Source: CAZABP01 sp964483245
GTDB lineage: Bacteria > Planctomycetota > UBA1135 > UBA2386
Length of the DNA stretch: 64,000 bases
NCBI GenBank assembly: GCA_964483245.1
Contig: CAZABP010000021.1
Span: forward strand, 1 to 64,000
Direction: 5' to 3'
Shown here piece by piece: positions 17,166 to 26,549 of this stretch. The position numbers and the translations under genes are program-made. The notes under the pieces are model-generated. The model was not told where the DNA came from and ran no database searches. It saw nothing but the letters and a program-made list of their open reading frames with translations. The first letter of the stretch is position 1. Every line of letters begins with the position of its first letter.

Positions 17166-17828
17166 ATGGCCGGCCGGACCGACACCCGAGAGCGCCTGAT
17201 CGAAGCCGCGATGGAGCTGTTCGCGTTCCGCGGCTACCACGGCACCGGGCTGGCCGAGATCGCCCGCAAGGCGGGGGCGAAGCCGGGCAGCCTGTTCTAC
17301 TTCTTCCCCACCAAGGAAGACCTGCTCGCCGCGACGCTCGAGAAGCGCAAGGAGCTGCTGCATCCCGAGGTGCTTGCGCCGATCTGGGAGCGGATCGACG
17401 ACCCGGTCGAGCGCGTGTTCGGCCTGCTCGCCGGCTACCGGCAGATGCTCGAGATGACCGGGTTCCGCCACGGTTGTCCGATCGGCAACCTCGTGCTCGA
17501 GCTGACCGAGTCGCACCCGCACGCGCGCGACCTGCTGGCGCAGAACTTCGACAACTGGCTCGACTCGGTCGAGCAGTGCTTCGCCGCCGCACGCGAGCGG
17601 CTGCCGCAGCACGTGAGCCCGCGCGAGCTGGCGCTGTTCGTGCTGACGACGATGGAGGGGGCGGTCATGCTCGCGCGCACGTATCGCAACTTCGACGCCT
17701 ACGACGCAGCGGTTGCGACGCTGCGCGACTACGTCGAGCGGCTGCTCGACGACGGCAGCGCCTGGCGCGCGCCGGAACCGGACGAACCCGCATCCGAACC
17801 TCCCCCGACCCGACGGAGTCCCACATGA
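17166..17828 (+). CDS. TetR/AcrR-family transcriptional regulator
   Basis: 220 residues. The N-terminal HTH shows RERLIEAAMELFAFRGYHGTGLAEIARKAGAKPGSLFYFFPTKEDLL in segments typical of TetR_N (the recognition helix is around KPGSLFYFFPTKE). The C-terminal ligand domain has FRHGCPIGNLVLELTESHPHARDLL, seen in TetR_C_33-like members. It is the first gene of a three-gene unit: its TGA overlaps the next ATG (ATGA at 17825-17828). The perfect operator just upstream implies autorepression and co-control of the two following genes. The effector is unknown. Confidence 0.93.
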   Translation: MAGRTDTRERLIEAAMELFAFRGYHGTGLAEIARKAGAKPGSLFYFFPTKEDLLAATLEKRKELLHPEVLAPIWERIDDPVERVFGLLAGYRQMLEMTGFRHGCPIGNLVLELTESHPHARDLLAQNFDNWLDSVEQCFAAARERLPQHVSPRELALFVLTTMEGAVMLARTYRNFDAYDAAVATLRDYVERLLDDGSAWRAPEPDEPASEPPPTRRSPT

Positions 17829-18445
17829 AGATCCCGCCCACCGATACCCCGGCCCTGACCGATGCAAGCGCAAAGGAGGCGACCGGCAAGACGCTGAAGC
17901 AATGGTTCACCGAGCTCGGCAAGCTCGGCGCCAAGAACCGACGTGAGATGACGCAGTACCTGTACTCCGACTGCAAGCTGCCGGAGTGGTGGGCCGTGAC
18001 GCTGGTCGTCGAATACGAGAAAGCGAGCGGCCAGCAGGAGAAGGACGGCAAGCCGAAGGGTTACTCGATCTGCGCGACGAAGGCGATCGCGGCCCCGCTC
18101 GGGGACGTATTCGTCGCGTTCGGCGACCCGAAGCAACTCGACCGCTGGCTCGGCCCGAAGACGAAGGGGAAGTTCGCCGACGGTGCCGCGCTCGAGAACG
18201 CCGATGGCGACAAGCTCGTGATCCAGCGGATCCGCGCCGGCAAGGACCTGCGGATGACGTGGGAACATCCCAAGCGCGCAACCGGCAGCCAGGTCGAGGT
18301 GCTGTTCGCCGACAAGGGGAAGGGCAAGACCGGGATCACGCTGAACCACACCAGGATCCAGGATCGCGCGCAGGCCGACGAGCTGCGCGCCGGCTGGGGG
18401 GCGGCGTTCGACGCGTTGAAGGCGTTGCTGGAGCAGGGCTCGTGA
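17825..18445 (+). CDS. DUF4287 plus SRPBCC (AHSA1-like) domain protein
   Basis: 206 residues. The N-terminal ~70 residues (ASAKEATGKTLKQWFTEL..., then YLYSDCKLPEWWAVTLVVEYE) match the DUF4287 helical module. Residues about 90-200 are an AHSA1/START-like fold with ATKAIAAPLGDVFVAFGDPKQLDRWL and the C-terminal WGAAFDALKALL helix. SRPBCC proteins bind hydrophobic ligands; together with a TetR regulator this suggests response to a small hydrophobic molecule, which is inference. Both ends overlap neighbours (ATGA with TetR, GTGA with the WD40 gene), so translation is coupled. Confidence 0.9.
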   Translation: MKIPPTDTPALTDASAKEATGKTLKQWFTELGKLGAKNRREMTQYLYSDCKLPEWWAVTLVVEYEKASGQQEKDGKPKGYSICATKAIAAPLGDVFVAFGDPKQLDRWLGPKTKGKFADGAALENADGDKLVIQRIRAGKDLRMTWEHPKRATGSQVEVLFADKGKGKTGITLNHTRIQDRAQADELRAGWGAAFDALKALLEQGS

Positions 18446-20667
18446 CGCGCATCGCGCGGGCCGCCGCCGCGGGAGCTCTGTTTTGGGCGATCCTGCCCGC
18501 GCAACAGCCGGAGTACGAGTCGTACCTCGCGCATCTCGCCGCGGCTGAAGCCTCGCTGCGGCTCGGCGATCTGCCGGCATTCCGCAAGTGGCTCGCGCGC
18601 GCGCCGGAGGCGCCGCGCGGATTCGAATGGCGCCTGCTCGACAGCCTGCACGACCAGTCTCAGGTCGCAGTCGGAACGGACCAGGCCCCGGTCTGCATCG
18701 AGCCGGGACCGGATGGTGCGCTGCTGGCGATCGGCGGCGCGAACGGGTCCCTCGAGCTGCGCGACGCGGCGACCGGGAACCTCGTGCGCAAGCTCGCTGG
18801 CCATGACGGGCAGATCTCCGACCTGCAGTTCGACGCGAACGGCGCGCGGCTCGTGTCCGCCTCGCACGACCGCAAGGTGCGGATCTGGGACGTGGCCAGC
18901 GGCAAGCAGCTCGTCGAGTTCGCCGGACATCCGTTTCCGGCGGGCGGCGCGGCGTTCAGCGGCGACGGCACGCTCGTAGCATCGTGCAGCTACGACCGCC
19001 CGCCCGGGACCGTGGTCGGCACGGTGCACATCTGGCGCGCCGCGGACGGTGAGCTCGTGCGCACGCTGCACGGTGGCCGCAAACCGCTCAGCGAGGTGCG
19101 GTTCTCACCGGATGGCAGCACGATCGCGGCCGGCTCGTGGGACTTCTGTGTGTTCCTGTGGGATGCGACGTCCGACGCCGAGCCGCGCAAGCTGCCGATG
19201 CCGGACGAGGGGAAGTACAACGCCGTCGACGCGATCGCGTTTTCGCCGGATGGGACGCAGATCGCCGCGTCGTCGAAGGACGACACGGCGCGCGTCTGGG
19301 ACCTGACCAGCGGAGAGCTGCGCCTGACGCTGCGCGGCCATGCAAACTACGTCAGCACTGTGCGGTTCTCGCCGGATGGCCGCACGCTGGCGACCGGCTC
19401 GACCGACGAGACCGTGCGGCTTTGGGATGCGCGCGACGGTTCGCTGCAGGGCATCCTGCGCGGGCAGGCGGGTCCGGTGCACGCGCTCGCGTTCACGCAG
19501 GATGGCGCGCGGCTGTGGAGCGGTGGGGGGGACCGCAAGCTGCGCAGCTGGGATGCGCGCAGTCGTTGGTACGGACGGACCGAGCTGCGCACGAGCCAGG
19601 CTGCGTACTCGGCAGTCTGGTCCGCGGACGGCGCCCGGCTGGCCACCTGCAGCTTCGATGGACGGATCCAGCTCTGGGACACGCGGGACTGGAGCCTGCT
19701 CGGCTCGCGGCAGGCGCATCCGCGCAAGGATTCGTGCCATGCGCTGGCGTTCAGCCCAGATGCGAAGCGGATCTATTCGGCGTCGTACGACAAGACCGTC
19801 GGAATCTGGGATGCGCTGACGCTGGCCGAACTCGGGCGGCTGCAGCACGACGCCGGGCTGTACGTGATGCGCCTCGCGCCGGACGGCCGGATGCTGGCGT
19901 GCGGACTCACGAACGGAAAAGTGTGGCTGTGGGATCTCGAGGCGATGGAGCGGCGCGCCGTGCTCGATCCAGCGGGTGGCGCAGTCCACGACCTCGCGTT
20001 CCGCGCCGACTCCACGGCGCTCGCGGTAGCGACGCAGAACGGCGCGCTCGGGGTGTGGAGCGTTGCCGACGGAAGTCGTGTGGGTGCTCTCGCCGATCCG
20101 GACGCCGTCGTGCGAGCCTGCGCGTTCCACACCGATGGTCGTCTGGTGACCGGGGATGGGCGCGGCGTCGTGCGCGTGTGGGACGTCGCAGCAGCACGCG
20201 AGGTCGGCAGCACACAGGCGTTGCCGAACGGCATCGCGCGGATCGCGATCAGCGCCGACGGCAAGCGCGCCGCCGCTGTCGCGCGCGAGGTCGCGATCGT
20301 CGATCTGGACGCGATGGAGACGACGCTCGTCATGAACCCGCATCGGGAGTCGATGTGGTTCTGCGCATGGGCGCCGCAGGGCGAGCAGCTCGCGACCGTC
20401 GCGATGGATGGCACGGTCGGGATCCACGACGTGCGGCCTCTGGCCGAGCGGCTCGTGCAGGCGGGGTTCCATGAGATCGCGCGCGAGTCGGCGGCGAAGC
20501 GGATCGACGAGCAACTCGCCGCTGGCGCGGATCTCGTGGAGCTGGCGGCGAAGGTGCCGGCGACGGATCACGCGCTGCGCGCCGAGATCACGCGGCGGTT
20601 CGCAGCGCGGCTCCCAGGTCCGGAGCCGATGCCGCGCACCGGGGACGGGGCCGGGACCGGGCGTTGA
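18442..20667 (+). CDS. Secreted WD40-repeat protein
   Basis: 741 residues starting at a GTG that overlaps the SRPBCC stop codon. A signal peptide (AAAAGALFWAILPAQQ) is followed by a helical EAPRGFEWRLLDSLHDQS segment that in planctomycetes usually joins kinase/TPR regions to WD40 propellers. About eleven to thirteen WD40 blades follow, for example LQFDANGARLVSASHDRKVRIWDVASGK, FSPDGTQIAASSKDDTARVWDL and FSPDGRTLATGSTDETVRLWDA in shortened form. The C-terminus returns to a helical region (residues about 680-741). It is a protein-interaction scaffold, probably periplasmic. No kinase domain is present. Confidence 0.9.
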   Translation: MTRIARAAAAGALFWAILPAQQPEYESYLAHLAAAEASLRLGDLPAFRKWLARAPEAPRGFEWRLLDSLHDQSQVAVGTDQAPVCIEPGPDGALLAIGGANGSLELRDAATGNLVRKLAGHDGQISDLQFDANGARLVSASHDRKVRIWDVASGKQLVEFAGHPFPAGGAAFSGDGTLVASCSYDRPPGTVVGTVHIWRAADGELVRTLHGGRKPLSEVRFSPDGSTIAAGSWDFCVFLWDATSDAEPRKLPMPDEGKYNAVDAIAFSPDGTQIAASSKDDTARVWDLTSGELRLTLRGHANYVSTVRFSPDGRTLATGSTDETVRLWDARDGSLQGILRGQAGPVHALAFTQDGARLWSGGGDRKLRSWDARSRWYGRTELRTSQAAYSAVWSADGARLATCSFDGRIQLWDTRDWSLLGSRQAHPRKDSCHALAFSPDAKRIYSASYDKTVGIWDALTLAELGRLQHDAGLYVMRLAPDGRMLACGLTNGKVWLWDLEAMERRAVLDPAGGAVHDLAFRADSTALAVATQNGALGVWSVADGSRVGALADPDAVVRACAFHTDGRLVTGDGRGVVRVWDVAAAREVGSTQALPNGIARIAISADGKRAAAVAREVAIVDLDAMETTLVMNPHRESMWFCAWAPQGEQLATVAMDGTVGIHDVRPLAERLVQAGFHEIARESAAKRIDEQLAAGADLVELAAKVPATDHALRAEITRRFAARLPGPEPMPRTGDGAGTGR

Positions 20668-20731
20668 GTGGCGAGTGCCGGCGGCGCCCGTCCGGTCGCG
20701 GCAGCGCGTGGCCAGACCGTGCAGGGCAGTT

Positions 20732-20792
20732 CCGCGTAACAGCCCCTGCGTCCTCCGGATGCATCGGGAAAGGAGTCCCCGATGCATGTCCG
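20732..20792 (+). promoter_or_regulatory. Conserved leader hairpin with the start codon in the stem (copy 1)
   Basis: ATGCATCGGG (20759-20768) pairs perfectly with CCCGATGCAT (20778-20787), with the Shine-Dalgarno AAAGGAG (20769-20775) in the loop and the ATG (20782-20784) inside the 3' arm. The leader from CGCGTAAC (20733) to the start codon is conserved base-for-base in spacing with that of the paralog at 24326-24375. This geometry could set translation initiation by structure; it could also be simply conserved sequence from a recent duplication. Confidence 0.6.
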
Positions 20793-22947
20793 CGCGCTGT
20801 TCCTGTCCTGCACCCTTGCGGCGCTCGTCCCGGCCCAGGAGCGGCAGCTCCCGGTGCTCGGCAGATTCTCGGTCCCACTGCACACGGCGCCTGACGATCC
20901 GACTGCCGGCGCGTACGGCATCTGGGGCGCGGGCCACGACTACAAGGTCTCGTTCCACACCGGCTTCCGGTTCTTCCCCCGTTGCGGCGCGCAGGCTCGC
21001 AACCAGCCCCTCGCGTGGCGGACCGAAGCCGTGCGCTTCGGCGACGAACCGCTGTTCGAAGGCGGCGACCGCGTCGGTGGCCGTGACGGTGACTGGCGCT
21101 ACCAGTTCCGCCACCCCGGCGTCGTGGAGAGTTACGAACTGCGCACCGACCGCGTCGAGCAGGTGTTCACGATCCTCGCGGCGCCGGCGACGGGAGGCGA
21201 CCTCCGGATCAGCGGCACGCCCACGACCGAGCTCGTCCCGGCGTCGAAGTCGTGGGACGACGCCGTGCCATTCGTCGACGAGACGAAGACCGAGCGCCTG
21301 CAGTTGACGCGGGCAACCGGTGCCGACGCTCGCGCTCGCGCAGTCCCGGTGCGGCGCAGCCATGTCGATGGCCGGCTCGAGCTCACGATCGCGGCCGAGG
21401 ATCTCGCCGGCCTGCGCTACCCGATCACGGTGCGCCAGTCGTTCTGCATCGTCGTGGTGTTGGAGGGGCCGGAGTACTCCGACGTGGATTCGGTGAGCTG
21501 GATCCACGAGGACCGGTACCTCGCCGTCACCAGCCACTGGGGCCAGGCCGACGCGGACAGCTATGCGTTCATGATCCGCGCCTCCGGAGAGCTGCAGTTG
21601 TTCTGGGCGGATCTGAACAGCGCCTGGAGCACGGAGCGGCCGCGGCTCGGGGCTGCGGGCGATTGGATCTCGATCAGTGGTCAGCGCACCTATACGCAGC
21701 CGGTCACCTCCGCGGTGTTCCTGTACCGGCAGGAGATCCCCCCGGCGTATGGATTGAATCTCGGCGCGTTGTTCTGGACTCCGGTGACGCCCGGCTACAC
21801 CCAGCGCAATCCGAGCCTCGACAACTCGTTCACGACGGCCGGGACCTACGTGACCTGGCAGGAGGACCTGACGTCGACGAACGCGGACACGCAGACGACG
21901 CGCGTCGTGGCCGCGCGTTGGAGCGCCGGCAGCTTCGAGCCGAAGTGGATCATCGCGGAAGGCGCGCTGTTCGACGCCGAGGACCCGGTTGGCGAATCTG
22001 GCTATGTGTTCTGGAGGCACCAACCGAACCTGAACTTCCTGCCAGCACAGATCTACGCGCGCCGGATCGACAAGACCGGCCCTGCGTCCGGGCCGATCCT
22101 GCATGTGTCCGCCGCGCATGCCGGCGCTGCCTGCGCGCGCCCGCTGCCAGGCATCGGGCCCCGCGGGTGGTACTCCCGGGGGATCTGCGCGTACGAGTTC
22201 ACGCAAGGAAGCGATCGCGGGATCGCGGTCGCCATGCTTGCAGTGACCTTGGACGACTTGACCGTCTCCGGCACACGCGAGTTATGGCGATCGACCGAGA
22301 GTCGCAAGCTGCACGACGTGGCGATCGTCACGAACGACTGCCATTGGCACGTGCTGTACGAACGTGCCGGCCAGTTCCAGGCGCGGCGGCTGGGCCGCAC
22401 CGGCGGCACGGTCGTGAACGAGCTGCTCGCGACCGGGGCCGTCAACACGGCGTGCTTCGGCGAGCCGTGGAGCGAAGCCACGAAGCTGCTGGCGCCGATC
22501 TACTACGCACACAGCGCAGTCCCCGACCGGATCGTGCTGCGCGCGATCTCGCTGGCTGCGGACGCGGGCGCTTCGGAATACGGCGACCAGTGTGGCGGGA
22601 GACTGGATGCCACGATCCATGCTGCATTCGTCGGTCAAGGACATGCCGGTGGCGAGGTCCTGCTCGGGCTTCTAGGCCCACCGCCGGGCACGACGTGCCA
22701 TCTCTGGGCTGCCGGCGGTTCGGGCGCGAGCCCGCTGTTCGGTGGGTGCACGTTCCGGCTCGACCAGAGCGCAGCGGTGATCCAGACGATCACGTCGTTC
22801 CAGACACCGCTTCCGATGAAGCTCGTGATTCCGCTCGCAGACGATCCGGTGTTCTTCGGCGACCTCTACTTCCAGGTCACCTGGCAGGATCCGTCGTTCC
22901 CGGCGATCACGCGCGCCACGAACGGAGTCGAAGTGCGCGTCCGTTGA
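20782..22947 (+). CDS. Large secreted protein, paralog pair member 1
   Basis: 721 residues with a signal peptide (MHVRALFLSCTLAALVPAQ). The body is an unrecognised all-beta region with conserved AGAYGIWGAGHDYKVSFH, GGRDGDWRYQFRHPGVVE and a PNLNFLPAQIYARRID segment. The last ~120 residues (GTTCHLWAAGGSG..., GGCTFRLD, DDPVFFGDLYFQVTWQDP) resemble a C-terminal beta domain common in secreted planctomycete proteins. It probably acts outside the cytoplasm or at the cell surface. A second copy of the whole gene lies at 24375-26536; the two are separated by a DUF6807 gene on the other strand. No function can be assigned. Confidence 0.88.
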   Translation: MHVRALFLSCTLAALVPAQERQLPVLGRFSVPLHTAPDDPTAGAYGIWGAGHDYKVSFHTGFRFFPRCGAQARNQPLAWRTEAVRFGDEPLFEGGDRVGGRDGDWRYQFRHPGVVESYELRTDRVEQVFTILAAPATGGDLRISGTPTTELVPASKSWDDAVPFVDETKTERLQLTRATGADARARAVPVRRSHVDGRLELTIAAEDLAGLRYPITVRQSFCIVVVLEGPEYSDVDSVSWIHEDRYLAVTSHWGQADADSYAFMIRASGELQLFWADLNSAWSTERPRLGAAGDWISISGQRTYTQPVTSAVFLYRQEIPPAYGLNLGALFWTPVTPGYTQRNPSLDNSFTTAGTYVTWQEDLTSTNADTQTTRVVAARWSAGSFEPKWIIAEGALFDAEDPVGESGYVFWRHQPNLNFLPAQIYARRIDKTGPASGPILHVSAAHAGAACARPLPGIGPRGWYSRGICAYEFTQGSDRGIAVAMLAVTLDDLTVSGTRELWRSTESRKLHDVAIVTNDCHWHVLYERAGQFQARRLGRTGGTVVNELLATGAVNTACFGEPWSEATKLLAPIYYAHSAVPDRIVLRAISLAADAGASEYGDQCGGRLDATIHAAFVGQGHAGGEVLLGLLGPPPGTTCHLWAAGGSGASPLFGGCTFRLDQSAAVIQTITSFQTPLPMKLVIPLADDPVFFGDLYFQVTWQDPSFPAITRATNGVEVRVR

Positions 22948-23009
22948 TCCGTGCGCCGGAGTGACTGCGCTCCGCTGCCAAACGATCGACTGGTGGCTCG
23001 ACGGGCAGC

Positions 23010-24293
23010 TCAGCGCAGGATCTTCGGTAGCGGCGGTTCGATCCATTCGCGCCAGCGGGCATCGAGGAACTGCGGCGTGAATCGGGTGTACGCCCAGTCG
23101 CTGGCCACGATCAGTCGATAGCGCAGCACAAGCGGGATCCCGGGCTGCAGCGTGTGCCTTCGAAACGCGCCGAAGCGGCCGTACGCGCGCGTCGACCACT
23201 GCGGTGGATCGCCGTTCTGCGGGTGGTCGAGCATCGCGATCTGCTGCGTCTCACCGGCGAGCGGGAACCGGATCGCGCACCACCGGCCGCCGCTCCAGAT
23301 GTCGTTGCCGGCGGGTTGCGAGTCGGCCGGGCGGACGAATGCGGTCGCGTCCGGGTTGTCGTGGACCGCCTGCGCGGCGCGGATCTGAAATCCGCCGTGG
23401 TGTGGATCGCCGTCGAGCTCGATCGGTTGGAAGGCGAGCAGTTCGATCTCGTAGTCGAGGTACTGTCCCCACTTCCACGAGCACCAGTCCGTGACCTGCC
23501 GCCGTTCGGTCAGCACTACGTCCTCACCGTCACACCATCGCAGTCGGCGTGCGAGCGTCGCGTGCGCATGTCCGAGCCATTCACGCTCCGGCTCGAATCG
23601 ATCGTGGCGGATCGTCGCCGCCTCCTTGCAATGCCAGAAGTCGAGCATGCGACCACCCGCGCGGACTTTGTTCCAGCCCAGGAACACGCCACGGTGGTGC
23701 GGATAGCTGCCGCCGAGCCCCTTCGTCAATGGCTGGTCGCCGTGTGGCACGAAGAGCGTGTCGTACGTCTTGCAGGTTGCTTCCCTCCGCTCTGGGTCGA
23801 ATCGAAGACACGCCTGCGCAAGTCTCGGTGCGGGCGGGTCGAGTCCAAGGAAACGGTAGGTGAGGGTGCGCTGCTCGAAGTCGACCTGCGTCTCGAACCA
23901 TGGCTTCGCCGGTTTGCGCTCGAGCTCGATCACGTAGCTGTAGCTGTCGGACCATGAATCCGACATCAGGGTGTAGATCCGCACGGCCGGGGTCGCAGTG
24001 TCCAGCCCGATCAACTCGACGTCCGCACACTCCTGCAAACCGAGCATGCATCCGGACGCTGCGTGGTACCTCCACGTCCTTGCGACTGTCCGCTGCCGCG
24101 CCGTCCAACCCTTCAACAGCGCGGGGTCGACCAGCTCCGGCTGCGGCAGCGTCCAGATCATCGGCGAGTACGACTGGTTCTCCCGCGTGAGCTCCAACGT
24201 GCGCAACCGGACGTTGTCCTGCGCACGAGCGGTCCCTGCAAGCGCCGCTAGCAGCAACAGCTGTCCGACTCTGCGTAGGTTCCGCCGGTGCAT
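23010..24293 (-). CDS. Secreted DUF6807 (PmoA-like) protein
   Basis: 427 residues with signal peptide (LLLLAALAGTARA). The core matches DUF6807, seen as GGSYPHHRGVFLGWNKV, DFWHCKEAATIRHDRF, RRQVTDWCSWKWGQYLDYEIELLAFQPI and GGFQIRAAQAV. Planctomycete and bacteroidete members are secreted and are often near sugar-degradation genes; they are misnamed methane oxygenase PmoA and their activity is not established. It is divergent from the second copy of the secreted paralog with 81 bases between start codons. Confidence 0.88.
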   Translation of the reverse strand: MHRRNLRRVGQLLLLAALAGTARAQDNVRLRTLELTRENQSYSPMIWTLPQPELVDPALLKGWTARQRTVARTWRYHAASGCMLGLQECADVELIGLDTATPAVRIYTLMSDSWSDSYSYVIELERKPAKPWFETQVDFEQRTLTYRFLGLDPPAPRLAQACLRFDPERREATCKTYDTLFVPHGDQPLTKGLGGSYPHHRGVFLGWNKVRAGGRMLDFWHCKEAATIRHDRFEPEREWLGHAHATLARRLRWCDGEDVVLTERRQVTDWCSWKWGQYLDYEIELLAFQPIELDGDPHHGGFQIRAAQAVHDNPDATAFVRPADSQPAGNDIWSGGRWCAIRFPLAGETQQIAMLDHPQNGDPPQWSTRAYGRFGAFRRHTLQPGIPLVLRYRLIVASDWAYTRFTPQFLDARWREWIEPPLPKILR

Positions 24294-24325
24294 CGAGCAC
24301 GCTTGTACCGCCGATCCCAGCTCCG

Positions 24326-24380
24326 CGCGTAACAGCCACCGTTTCCTCCGGATGCATCGGGAAAGGAGCCCCCGATGCAC
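24326..24380 (+). promoter_or_regulatory. Conserved leader hairpin with the start codon in the stem (copy 2)
   Basis: TGCATCGGG (24353-24361) pairs with CCCGATGCA (24371-24379); the Shine-Dalgarno AAAGGAG lies in the loop and the ATG (24375-24377) in the 3' arm, exactly as in copy 1. The compensating features (same stem, same loop, same 49-base distance from CGCGTAAC to the ATG) indicate that the leader was duplicated with the gene and has been retained. Confidence 0.6.
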
Positions 24381-26536
24381 GCCCGCGCCCTGATCGTGTC
24401 CTGCACCCTTGCCGCGCTTGTCCCGGCCCAGGAGCGACCGCTCCCGGTGCTCGGCAAGTTCACGGTCCCGCTGCACAGCGCCCCGGACGATCCGATCGCC
24501 GGCGCCTACGGAATGTGGGGCGCCGGCCACGACTACAAGGTCTCGTTCCACGACGGCTTCCGGTTCTTTCCGCGCCTGGGACGGGATGCGCCGTCCAATC
24601 TTCCGCTCGCGTGGCGGACCGAGGCCGTGCGTTTCGGCAGCAAGCCGCTGTTCGAAGGGGGCGACACGCGCGGCGGCCGCGACGGCGACTGGCGCTACCA
24701 GTTCCGCCACCCGGGCGTCGTCGAGGCGTACGAGATCCGCGCCGACGGCGTCGAGCAGTCGTTCACGGTGCTGTCGGGACCGGCGACCGGCGGTGATCTG
24801 TGCATCGCCGGCCGGCTCGAGACCGAACTCGTGCCGGCAGCGAGATCGTGGGACCAGTCCGTGCAATTCGTCGACGAGCGCAAGGTCGCCCGCGTGACGC
24901 TTGGATCCAGCGTTGCCAGTGATGCGCGGGGCCGGCCGTTGCCGGTCGCACGCCGCTACGTGGATGGGCTGCTCGAGCTACGGGTCGTCGCTGCCGACCT
25001 GATCGGCGCGCTGTTCCCGATCCGGATCCGGCAGCTGTCCAGCGCCGTGCCGATCCTGGGCGGAAACGACTACCGCGACATCGACTTCACCTGCTGGATC
25101 AGTGACGGCTATCTCGTCGTGACCAGTTCCTGGTCGCAGGGCGATGCCGACAGCTATGGCTTCCACCTGATCGATCCCTTCACGCCGCAGCTGTTCTGGG
25201 CCGACATCACGAGCCACTGGTCGACCGAGCATCCGCGCGTCGCATGTGGCCCCTTTGGCCTCGTGCGTACCGCGTTCCAGCGCATGCACTCGAATCCATC
25301 GGTGACTTCCGTGCTTATGTACACCGCGGACCTGACCACGGCCGGAGGCCTGAACATCGGCGCCTGGGCGAATGCACCAACCACGGTCGGCTACACGCAG
25401 CGGAACCCGGAGCTCGACGTCGACATGTTCGAAGGCACGATTCTCGTCTGGCAGGAGGATCTGACCACGACGAATGCGGACACGGCGACGACCCGCGTAG
25501 TCGCTGCGCCGTACCGGTTCGTGACCAACAGCTTCCCGGTCAAGTGGATCGTCGCCGAGGGCCCGCTGTTCGACACCGCCAATCCGGTCATCGATGGCGG
25601 CTTCGTGTTCTGGCAGCACCAGCCGAACCTGAACTTCCTGCCGTCGCAGATCTTCGCGCGCGCGATCGACGGCAACGGACCGAAGCCGGGGCCGTACCTG
25701 CACGTCTCCTCGGCGCACGCGGGTGCCGCGTGCACGCGCCCACGTGCGGCGCTCGGGGATACGTCCCTCCCGCAGAAGGGCATCTGTGTCTACGAATACG
25801 CCGAGAACGGCAACGAAGGCCTCGGCCTGGCGATGTTCGAGGCCGGCGCCATCACACTGACCCGTGATCTGTGGCGTTCCTCACAACCGAGCAAGCTGCA
25901 CGACGTCTGCGTGACCAACACGAAACAGCACTTCTACCTGCTGACCGAGCGCGCCGGCACGCTGCAGACCGAGCGGCTGGGGCATTCGGGTGGTCGCGTT
26001 GCCATCGACACGATCCACATCGGCACCGCTGCCGCGGCGTGCGTCGGACCGCACTGGGGCCCGAGCGGCTCGTCACAGATCCCGGTCTGTTCGTGCGGAA
26101 CACGGCGCCCGATGCCGTGATGCTGCGCACCGTGACGTTTGCGGCCGACGCGGACACATCGTCGTATGGAGTGTCCTGCGGCGGGTCGTTGACGGACGCG
26201 CCGTTCGGCTATGGCAACGCGCTCGCCTACGCCGGAGGCGTGATGCTGCTGGCATGCAGCGGACCCACGCATGGCACGTCGTGTCAGCTCTGGGTCGCCG
26301 GCGGCAGTGGATCGTCGACGCTGCCGGGCGGCTGCACGCTCCTGCTGGACGCGAGTGCGAGCGTGCTGCAGGCGTTCTCGTTCAGCATGAACAGCCCGAG
26401 CGGGAACCTGCTCTCCATCCCGTTGCCGGACGATCCGGTGTTCGTCGGTGACCTGTACTTCCAGGTGACCTGGCAGGATCCGAGCAACTCCACGATCACG
26501 AAGACCACGAACGGGATCGAAGCGCGGATCCGCTGA
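24375..26536 (+). CDS. Large secreted protein, paralog pair member 2 (frameshifted near 26057)
   Basis: Signal peptide and body parallel the first copy (AGAYGMWGAGHDYKVSFH, GGRDGDWRYQFRHPGVVE, PNLNFLPSQIFARAID). The initial frame ends at 26120, but the expected C-terminal domain (FVRNTAPDAVMLRTVTF..., GGCTLLLD, DDPVFVGDLYFQVTWQDP) continues in the -1 frame to a stop at 26534-26536. The break falls at 26057-26063, G GGC CCG, where a -1 slip or one missing base restores an alignment of exactly the paralog's length. So it is either a sequencing or assembly error in a G/C run, a genuine frameshift mutation, or programmed frameshifting. The remaining sequence shows no decay, which favours an error or a recent event. 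Function unknown, as for copy 1. Confidence 0.8.
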
Positions 26537-26549
26537 TCCACGTGCCGGC

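Noticed and set aside
19105..22206. A 1,033-codon open frame on the minus strand opposite the WD40 and first secreted paralog genes
   Set aside because: It is rich in Arg/His/Gln, has no family motif and overlaps two strongly supported genes; long antisense open frames are expected at this GC content.
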